Source: JANOYC01 sp031428675 (GTDB lineage: Bacteria > Actinomycetota > Actinomycetes > Actinomycetales > Microbacteriaceae). Taken from it: a stretch of DNA of 11,702 bases. This document shows, in pieces, positions 6,928-11,702 of the stretch (its first letter is position 1; each line of letters begins with the position of its first letter). The notes beneath the pieces were generated by a model. That model ran no database searches, was not told the DNA's origin, and saw only the letters and a list, made by a program, of their open reading frames with translations. Location: positions 1-11,702 of the forward strand of contig JANOYC010000125.1 in the NCBI GenBank assembly GCA_031428675.1, given 5' to 3'. The position numbers and the translations under genes are program-made.

Positions 6928-7950
6928 ATGCGCATCGGGCTCATCGCGCCGCCGTGGTTGACGGTGCCACCTCGTGCTTACGGAGGCACCGAAGCCGTCA
7001 TCGCCGAGCTCGCCGTCGCATTGAGCGCGGCCGGGCATGACGTGATTCTTGCTGCTGCATCCGATAGCACGGTTCCTGTTCCGCTCCTACCGGGCACCGC
7101 CCCCGCCGATCCGGAGCGAATCGGCGTGGATCTGCCCGAATTGCGACACGTTGCACTCGCATATGGCGCGTTTGACGAGCTGGGTGTCGACGTCGTGCAC
7201 GACCACACCATCATTGGGCCGCTCTATCGCTATCGCGGACGGGCACCGGTAGTGACGACAGCACACGGCATTTTCGACGACGAGGCGATCGATGTGTATC
7301 GCAGGATCTCCGTCGACACGGCCATCGTGGCCATCTCCCACCGCCAGGCTGAACTCGCCCGGCCGGTGCCGATTCATGCGGTTGTGCACCACGGAATAGA
7401 TCCGACGACCATCCCCGTCGGCAACGGCGGAGACTACGCGTGCTTCGTGGGTCGCATGGATCCAACGAAGGGAATCGTCGACGCCATCCGCATCGCCAAC
7501 CGCGCTCAGTTGCCGTTGCGCATCGCGGCCAAAGTGCGATCGAGCGGTGAGCGGGCCTACTTTACCGACGTCGTGAGTCCTTTGCTCGGGCCGAACATCG
7601 ACTACATGGGGGAGATCGACCACGCCTCAAAGTTCGCACTGCTTGGTGGTGCCCGCGTCTTTCTCAACCCGATCCGCTGGGAAGAGCCATTCGGAATGGT
7701 CATCATCGAGGCGCTCTTCGCCGGCACCCCCGTAGTAACAAATCGGATCGGGTCGGCACCGGAGCTCATCCGCGACGGGGTGACCGGCTACCTGTGCGAC
7801 GGTGTCGACGAGTGCGTGGACGCAGTTCGAGCGGTCTCGAACATCGACCGAGCCGCGTGTCGGACAGATGCAGAAACGCGATTCAGCGCCAAACGGATGG
7901 CTGACGAATATCTGCAGATTTTCACCGATGTGATCGGCGGCACGCCATAG
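6928..7950 (+). CDS. GT4-family glycosyltransferase
   Basis: Retaining GT-B glycosyltransferase of 340 aa, predicted to transfer a sugar from a nucleotide-sugar donor to an unknown acceptor in the cytoplasm or at the membrane face. The N-terminal Rossmann half has the acceptor-side glycine loop YGGTEA (18-23) and VVHDH at about 90-94. The C-terminal donor half has FVGRMDPTKG, the Glu-X7-Glu pair Glu253/Glu261 in EEPFGMVIIEA, and GTPVV plus GVTGYLC downstream, all classic for GT4. No membrane segment is seen. It starts 6 bases after the TGA of the debranching enzyme with no strong ribosome binding site of its own, so translation is probably coupled. The partner suggests a role in making or modifying an alpha-glucan or small glucoside; donor and acceptor cannot be read from the sequence. 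The TAG stop is followed by the rpsA leader without an evident terminator. Confidence 0.9.
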   Translation: MRIGLIAPPWLTVPPRAYGGTEAVIAELAVALSAAGHDVILAAASDSTVPVPLLPGTAPADPERIGVDLPELRHVALAYGAFDELGVDVVHDHTIIGPLYRYRGRAPVVTTAHGIFDDEAIDVYRRISVDTAIVAISHRQAELARPVPIHAVVHHGIDPTTIPVGNGGDYACFVGRMDPTKGIVDAIRIANRAQLPLRIAAKVRSSGERAYFTDVVSPLLGPNIDYMGEIDHASKFALLGGARVFLNPIRWEEPFGMVIIEALFAGTPVVTNRIGSAPELIRDGVTGYLCDGVDECVDAVRAVSNIDRAACRTDAETRFSAKRMADEYLQIFTDVIGGTP

Positions 7951-7964
7951 CGCATCCAATCTAG

Positions 7965-7979
7965 CTATCCGCCCATCGG
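7965..7979 (+). repeat. imperfect direct repeat upstream of rpsA, copy 1
   Basis: CTATCCGCC (7965-7973) overlapping by one base CCATCGG (7973-7979). A second copy with about 2-3 extra bases in the middle lies at 8023-8040. The copies flank the candidate rpsA -10 box at 7995. Confidence 0.45.
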
Positions 7980-7994
7980 ACTCGTGACGTGCGC

Positions 7995-8000
7995 TATGGT
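7995..8000 (+). promoter_or_regulatory. candidate -10 box of rpsA
   Basis: TATGGT fits TANNNT and would start transcription near 8007, giving an rpsA leader of about 98 bases. No clear -35 is seen. A small hairpin (5-bp stem, 8006-8010 with 8016-8020, loop of 5) would lie at the very start of this leader. The leader from about 8041 is A/T-richer than its surroundings. Confidence 0.35.
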
Positions 8001-8022
8001 GGAATGTCGCATTTCGCGACTT

Positions 8023-8040
8023 CTATCCGCCTGCCATCGG
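8023..8040 (+). repeat. imperfect direct repeat upstream of rpsA, copy 2
   Basis: CTATCCGCC (8023-8031) and CCATCGG (8034-8040) are both repeated from copy 1 at 7965, here separated by 2 bases instead of overlapping. It would lie in the transcribed leader of rpsA. Confidence 0.45.
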
Positions 8041-8090
8041 CGATACACAATCAGATCAACCCCGTCGTTGGCCCGAACTATGTCCATACT

Positions 8091-8094
8091 GGAG
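8091..8094 (+). promoter_or_regulatory. Shine-Dalgarno site of rpsA
   Basis: GGAG, 10 bases before the ATG at 8105; a somewhat long spacing filled with A/T-rich sequence. Ribosomal protein S1 genes often have weak or unusual initiation regions because S1 can regulate its own translation (known in E. coli). Confidence 0.5.
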
Positions 8095-8104
8095 CAATTT
8101 CTAC

Positions 8105-9547
8105 ATGACAACCGTAACGACCAAGGCACCCAAGCAGGTCGCCATCAACGACATCGGATCTGCTGAAGACTTTCTTGCCGCGGTCGAAAAGACTCTCAAG
8201 TTCTTCAACGACGGCGACCTCATCGAGGGCACCGTCGTCAAGATCGATCGTGACGAGGTACTCCTCGACGTCGGCTACAAGACCGAGGGTGTAATCCCCT
8301 CCCGCGAACTTTCTATCAAGCACGACGTCGACCCGACTGAGGTCGTCCAGGTAGGCGACAGTGTCGAGGCTCTCGTTCTCCAGAAGGAGGACAAAGAGGG
8401 CCGACTCATTCTGTCCAAGAAGCGCGCACAGTATGAGCGCGCGTGGGGCGACGTCGAGAAGATCAAGGAATCCGACGGTGTTGTCACGGGTTCGGTGATC
8501 GAGGTCGTCAAGGGCGGTCTCATCGTCGACATCGGACTCCGCGGATTCCTTCCGGCGTCGCTCATCGAGCTACGCCGCGTGCGCGACCTGACGCCATACC
8601 TCGGCCAGGAGATCGAGGCCAAGATCCTCGAGCTCGACAAGAACCGCAACAACGTTGTGCTCAGCCGCCGTGCGCTGCTCGAGCAAACGCAGAGCGAAAG
8701 CCGTTCGACCTTCCTCAACAATCTCGCCAAGGGCCAGGTTCGCAAGGGTGTCGTGTCGTCGATCGTCAACTTCGGTGCGTTCGTCGACCTCGGCGGAGTG
8801 GACGGGCTCGTCCACGTCTCAGAACTCAGCTGGAAGCACATTGAGCACGCCAGCGAGGTCGTCGAGGTTGGCCAGGAGGTCACCGTCGAGATCCTCGAGG
8901 TCGACCTCGAGCGCGAGCGCGTGTCGCTCTCGCTCAAAGCCACTCAGGAAGACCCGTGGCAGGTGTTCGCCCGAACGCACGCGATCGGACAGGTCGCTCC
9001 GGGTAAGGTCACCAAGCTCGTCCCCTTCGGCGCGTTCGTTCGCGTCGCCGAAGGCATTGAAGGACTCGTGCACATCTCCGAGCTCTCCGGCAAGCACGTT
9101 GAGCTCGCGGAGCAGGTTGTCTCCGTCGGCGACGAGGTGTTCGTCAAGGTCATCGACATCGATCTCGAGCGCCGCCGCATCTCGCTGAGCCTTAAGCAGG
9201 CCAACGAAGGCGTCGACCCCGAAGGCACCGAGTTCGACCCGGCTCTCTACGGAATGCTCACCGAATACGACGACCAGGGCAACTACAAGTACCCCGACGG
9301 CTTCGACCCGGAGACCAACGAGTGGAAAGAGGGTTTCGAGTCCCAGCGCGAGAAGTGGGAGCAGGACTACGCTGCGGCCCAGGCTCGCTGGGAAGCGCAC
9401 AAGAAGCAGGTCGCGACCGCCGACGAGATCAGCGACGCACCGGTCGCCGGAGGCTCCTCGTTCTCGAACGACGCCGACTCCGCCGGAACCCTGGCAGACG
9501 ACGAGGCCCTCGCGGCACTTCGTGAGAAGTTGAGCTCCAACTCTTAA
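8105..9547 (+). CDS. rpsA: 30S ribosomal protein S1
   Basis: RNA-binding ribosomal protein that helps load mRNA on the 30S subunit; 480 aa, matching actinobacterial S1 (M. tuberculosis 481) rather than the 557 aa of E. coli. Four S1 (OB-fold) repeats are visible at about residues 37-108, 124-191, 209-280 and 294-366. The last two are the most alike, each with FGAFV followed by GLVH(V/I)SELS and ending in SLSLK. Instead of further S1 repeats there is an acidic C-terminal tail (about 370-480) with the actinobacterial YDDQGNYKYPDGFDPETNEW segment, a charged helix, and a low-complexity Ser/Asp/Ala end. Codon use is strongly biased to C-ending codons, as expected for a highly expressed gene. The ATG is preceded by GGAG at 8091. 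A strong terminator follows the TAA, so coaE is a separate unit. Confidence 0.98.
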   Translation: MTTVTTKAPKQVAINDIGSAEDFLAAVEKTLKFFNDGDLIEGTVVKIDRDEVLLDVGYKTEGVIPSRELSIKHDVDPTEVVQVGDSVEALVLQKEDKEGRLILSKKRAQYERAWGDVEKIKESDGVVTGSVIEVVKGGLIVDIGLRGFLPASLIELRRVRDLTPYLGQEIEAKILELDKNRNNVVLSRRALLEQTQSESRSTFLNNLAKGQVRKGVVSSIVNFGAFVDLGGVDGLVHVSELSWKHIEHASEVVEVGQEVTVEILEVDLERERVSLSLKATQEDPWQVFARTHAIGQVAPGKVTKLVPFGAFVRVAEGIEGLVHISELSGKHVELAEQVVSVGDEVFVKVIDIDLERRRISLSLKQANEGVDPEGTEFDPALYGMLTEYDDQGNYKYPDGFDPETNEWKEGFESQREKWEQDYAAAQARWEAHKKQVATADEISDAPVAGGSSFSNDADSAGTLADDEALAALREKLSSNS

Positions 9548-9562
9548 GCAGTCTGTTGTGAG

Positions 9563-9591
9563 ACGGCCGGACCCCACAGGTCCGGCCGTTT
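9563..9591 (+). terminator. intrinsic terminator after rpsA
   Basis: Perfect 11-bp inverted repeat, ACGGCCGGACC at 9563-9573 and GGTCCGGCCGT at 9579-9589, with loop CCACA (9574-9578). G9562-T9590 and A9561-T9591 could extend the stem to 13 pairs. The T run is short (9589-9591), as is common in high-GC actinobacteria. It begins 15 bases after the rpsA stop. Confidence 0.88.
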
Positions 9592-9646
9592 CCGCGTTAA
9601 CCGCCGACCGAGCATCCGTCGCCGGCCACTCGCGTCGGGGTCCGGT

Positions 9647-9652
9647 TAGCAT
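9647..9652 (+). promoter_or_regulatory. -10 box of a leaderless coaE promoter
   Basis: TAGCAT fits TANNNT and lies 7 bases before the GTG at 9660. No Shine-Dalgarno sequence is present, so a leaderless transcript is likely. It lies downstream of the rpsA terminator. No clear -35 is seen. Confidence 0.55.
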
Positions 9653-9659
9653 TGCTTGC

Positions 9660-10271
9660 GTGTATCTCATCGGCCTCACTGGCGGCATAGCCTCGGGAAA
9701 AACAGTTGTTGCTCGCCGGCTCGAGGAGCTGGGAGCCACGAGGGTGGATGCCGACCAACTCGCGCGTGACGTCGTGGCCGCTGGCACTCCCGGTCTTGCG
9801 GCGATCACCGAACGTTTCGGTGTCGGCGTGATCGCACCAGATGGCACGCTTGACCGTGCCGCGCTTGGCGCCGTGATCTTCCAGGATCCCGATGCCCGAC
9901 TCGCACTCAACGGGATCACGCATCCCGCCATCCGCGAGTTGAGTTCGCGGCTGTTCGCCGAACTGGCGGATCGCGACCCCGATGCCGTCGTGGTCTACGA
10001 CGTGCCGCTTCTCGCCGAGGCGTTGCGGGATCCTGGCTATCACCGGTTCGACCTCGTCGTCGTCGTCGACGCAAGCACCGAAATCCGGGTGCGACGACTC
10101 GTCGAATTGCGGGGGCTCAATCGCGAGGAAGCGCTTCACCGGCTCAACTCCCAGGCGACCAACGCGGAGCGGCTCGCGATCGCCGATGTGGTCATCGATA
10201 GCAACGGCACGCTCGAGGAGACGATCGAACAGGCGGATGCGCTCTGGGCGGGGCTCGCGAGCCGCCGCTAG
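9660..10271 (+). CDS. coaE: Dephospho-CoA kinase
   Basis: Last enzyme of coenzyme A synthesis: ATP-dependent phosphorylation of the 3'-hydroxyl of dephospho-CoA, in the cytoplasm. 203 aa, close to E. coli CoaE (206). The P-loop GLTGGIASGKT is at residues 5-15 with Lys14. It is followed by Asp-Ala-Asp in VDADQLARDVV, the THPAIR helix, YDVPLLAEA, and the lid arginines in VRRLVELRGLN. The GTG at 9660 is chosen because the first strand of the family begins directly (YLIGLTGG) and a TAGCAT box lies 7 bases upstream. The frame is open back to 9558, but that stretch contains the rpsA terminator. The M. tuberculosis protein carries a fused C-terminal GrpB/UPF0157 domain; none is present here. The GG(C/A) rich end contains a 12-bp palindrome (10252-10263) that looks incidental to coding. 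Confidence 0.96.
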   Translation: MYLIGLTGGIASGKTVVARRLEELGATRVDADQLARDVVAAGTPGLAAITERFGVGVIAPDGTLDRAALGAVIFQDPDARLALNGITHPAIRELSSRLFAELADRDPDAVVVYDVPLLAEALRDPGYHRFDLVVVVDASTEIRVRRLVELRGLNREEALHRLNSQATNAERLAIADVVIDSNGTLEETIEQADALWAGLASRR

Positions 10272-10294
10272 CCGCATTCTGCCCACGGAGATAT

Positions 10295-10305
10295 CCGGTA
10301 CCGGT
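10295..10305 (+). repeat. palindromic 11-mer in the uvrB promoter, also found inside uvrB
   Basis: CCGGTACCGGT, containing the 10-bp palindrome CCGGTACCGG, directly abuts the PafBC-type box and covers the -35 position. The same 11 bases recur at 10469-10479, where they form part of the Walker A codons of uvrB. Confidence 0.5.
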
Positions 10306-10326
10306 GTCGGTGGCGCTGCCTAAGCT
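10305..10326 (+). promoter_or_regulatory. RecA-independent (PafBC-type) DNA-damage promoter of uvrB, leaderless
   Basis: TGTCGGTG at 10305-10312, then exactly 8 bases, then TAAGCT at 10321-10326. This matches the mycobacterial RecA-NDp/PafBC motif (T)TGTCRGTG-N8-TANNNT at every defined position except the optional leading T, which is G here. The -10 box ends 6 bases before ATG 10333, so the transcript is expected to begin at the start codon. PafBC is known to activate many excision repair genes in mycobacteria; its action here is inferred. Confidence 0.72.
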
Positions 10327-10332
10327 TGAAAC

Positions 10333-11702
10333 ATGGAACCGACACGCTCAGTGCGCCCTTTCGAGGTCATCAGCGACTACATCCCCAGCGGCGACCAGCC
10401 GACGGCCATCGCGGAGCTGACCGCACGAATCAATGCAGGCGAGACCGATATCGTGCTGCTCGGTGCCACCGGTACCGGTAAGTCGGCCACCACGGCGTGG
10501 CTGATCGAAGCGGTGCAGCGGCCCACTCTCGTGCTTGCGCACAACAAGACTCTTGCGGCACAGCTCGCCAACGAATTCCGCGAACTGATGCCGAACAACG
10601 CCGTGGAGTATTTCGTCTCGTACTACGACTACTACCAGCCAGAGGCCTACGTGCCGCAGACCGATACCTTCATCGAAAAGGACTCGTCGATCAACGCCGA
10701 AGTCGAGCGGCTCAGGCACTCCACCACGAACTCCCTGCTCAGCCGCCGCGATGTAATCGTCGTCTCCACGGTGTCCTGCATCTACGGTCTCGGCTCTTCT
10801 GAGGAGTATTTGGACGCCATGATGGCCCTCCAGGTTGGCATGACGATCAACCGCGAGACCCTCATCCGCAAGTTCGTGTCGATGCAATACCAGCGCAACG
10901 ACGTGGACTTCTCGCGCGGCAACTTTCGGGTGCGTGGCGACACCATCGAGATCATTCCGATGTATGAGGAGCTCGCGATCCGCATCGAAATGTTCGGTGA
11001 CGAGGTCGAAGGGCTGTACAGCCTGCATCCGCTCACCGGTGACGTCGTCAAGAAGCTTGACGCGGTATCGGTGTTCCCTGGGTCGCACTATGTGGCTGGC
11101 CAGGAACGCATGCACGCGGCCATCAAGACCATCAAGGTGGAGCTCGACGAGCGGTTGAAGCAACTCGAGCGAGAGGGCAAACTGCTCGAGGCTCAGAGGC
11201 TGCGCATGCGCACGACCTTCGACATCGAGATGATGGAGCAGATCGGATTCTGCAGCGGCATCGAGAACTACTCGCGCCACATCGACCAGCGTCAGCCGGG
11301 CGAGGCTCCGCACTGCCTCATCGACTATTTCCCCGATGACTTTCTCGTCGTGATCGACGAGTCGCATGTGACAGTGCCACAGATCGGTGCGATGTACGAG
11401 GGGGATGCCTCGCGCAAACGCACGCTCGTCGACCACGGGTTTCGGCTGCCGAGTGCACTCGACAACCGTCCGCTCAAGTTCAACGAGTTTCTCGACCGGG
11501 TTGGCCAGAAGGTGTACCTCTCGGCCACGCCCGGGAAATATGAAATGGGCATCACCGACAGCGTGGTGGAGCAGATCATCCGCCCCACCGGTCTCATCGA
11601 CCCGGAGATCGTCGTCAAACCATCCAAGGGCCAGATCGATGACCTGCTCGAGGAGATCCGCAAGCGCACTGCGGCCAACGAACGTGTGCTCGTCACGACG
11701 CT
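10333..11702 (+). CDS. uvrB: UvrABC system protein B, 3' end cut off
   Basis: Damage-verifying helicase-like subunit of nucleotide excision repair; works with UvrA, then recruits UvrC, and the gap is filled by Pol I. 456 codons are visible of about 690 in the family; the frame stays open to the window edge. Walker A is GATGTGKS (44-51). The beta-hairpin that clamps DNA begins in the YYDYYQPEAYVP segment (97-108). The UvrA-interaction region (about 150-250) is complete. Walker B is DESH (342-345), and helicase motif SATPG begins at 397. Helicase motifs V and VI and the UvrC-binding UVR domain lie beyond the window. ATG 10333 is the only sensible start, 6 bases after a TAAGCT -10 box, with no Shine-Dalgarno sequence. 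Gene order after coaE agrees with other actinobacteria. Confidence 0.97.
   Translation, partial: MEPTRSVRPFEVISDYIPSGDQPTAIAELTARINAGETDIVLLGATGTGKSATTAWLIEAVQRPTLVLAHNKTLAAQLANEFRELMPNNAVEYFVSYYDYYQPEAYVPQTDTFIEKDSSINAEVERLRHSTTNSLLSRRDVIVVSTVSCIYGLGSSEEYLDAMMALQVGMTINRETLIRKFVSMQYQRNDVDFSRGNFRVRGDTIEIIPMYEELAIRIEMFGDEVEGLYSLHPLTGDVVKKLDAVSVFPGSHYVAGQERMHAAIKTIKVELDERLKQLEREGKLLEAQRLRMRTTFDIEMMEQIGFCSGIENYSRHIDQRQPGEAPHCLIDYFPDDFLVVIDESHVTVPQIGAMYEGDASRKRTLVDHGFRLPSALDNRPLKFNEFLDRVGQKVYLSATPGKYEMGITDSVVEQIIRPTGLIDPEIVVKPSKGQIDDLLEEIRKRTAANERVLVTT

Noticed and set aside
7925..7937. CCGAT-GTG-ATCGG inverted repeat at the end of the GT4 gene
   Set aside because: Five pairs with a 3-base loop inside codons and no T run; not convincing as a terminator or operator.
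7984..8166. 60-codon frame starting in the rpsA leader
   Set aside because: Overlaps the start of rpsA in another frame, has no ribosome binding site and an ordinary basic composition; the stretch is better explained as promoter and leader.
9633..9652. CGTCGGGG upstream of coaE as a second PafBC-type box
   Set aside because: Only 6 of 8 matches and a spacing of 6 instead of 8 bases before TAGCAT.
8819..9931. 370-codon minus-strand frame opposite rpsA and coaE
   Set aside because: Crosses the rpsA terminator and the coaE promoter; Leu/Val/Asp-rich composition is a by-product of rpsA codon bias.
10252..10263. 12-bp palindrome GGCTCGCGAGCC near the coaE stop
   Set aside because: It has no loop, lies in coding sequence and has no T run, so it is not a terminator; it is probably a codon-choice accident.
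10348..11436. 362-codon minus-strand frame opposite uvrB
   Set aside because: His/Val/Arg-rich sequence with no motif; it is the complement of uvrB codons.

Overview
The window reads as chromosomal DNA of a high-GC actinobacterium, most likely a member of the Microbacteriaceae. This is inferred from the strong G/C bias at third codon positions, frequent GTG starts, leaderless promoters with TANNNT -10 boxes placed 6-7 bases before the start codon, and gene order. In outline the order response regulator (ANTAR) - polA - rpsA - coaE - uvrB matches the block known in Mycobacterium tuberculosis as Rv1626 - polA - rpsA - coaE - uvrB. Placement below class level rests on general impression, not on a search.

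Layout: (1) 1-474, 3' part of a PdtaR-like response regulator (receiver plus ANTAR), plus strand. (2) 495-929, a hotdog-fold PaaI/YdiI-type thioesterase on the minus strand, convergent with the regulator and divergent from polA. (3) 981-3644, DNA polymerase I with an apparently leaderless GTG start, a degenerate proofreading domain and a Tyr in the O-helix. (4) 3742-4513, a PTS pair: a mannitol/fructose-type EIIA followed by HPr. (5) 4702-7950, a two-gene unit of an amylo-alpha-1,6-glucosidase-type glycogen debranching enzyme and a GT4 glycosyltransferase. (6) 8105-9547, ribosomal protein S1 with a 5' leader and a clear intrinsic terminator. (7) 9660-10271, dephospho-CoA kinase, apparently leaderless. 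(8) 10333-11702, the first two thirds of uvrB, which runs off the window and is preceded by a near-perfect RecA-independent (PafBC-type) DNA-damage promoter.

How it fits together: polA and uvrB act in the same nucleotide excision repair pathway (UvrB damage verification, Pol I gap filling). rpsA and coaE are housekeeping genes of translation and CoA synthesis. The four genes between polA and rpsA form a carbohydrate module (phosphotransfer carriers, alpha-glucan trimming, glycosyl transfer) set into an otherwise information-processing block. No mobile element, CRISPR array, tRNA or rRNA is visible, and no gap exceeds 190 bases. I see no clearly novel system. The most informative signals are the PafBC-type promoter of uvrB, the leaderless starts, and the PTS/debranching/GT4 module.
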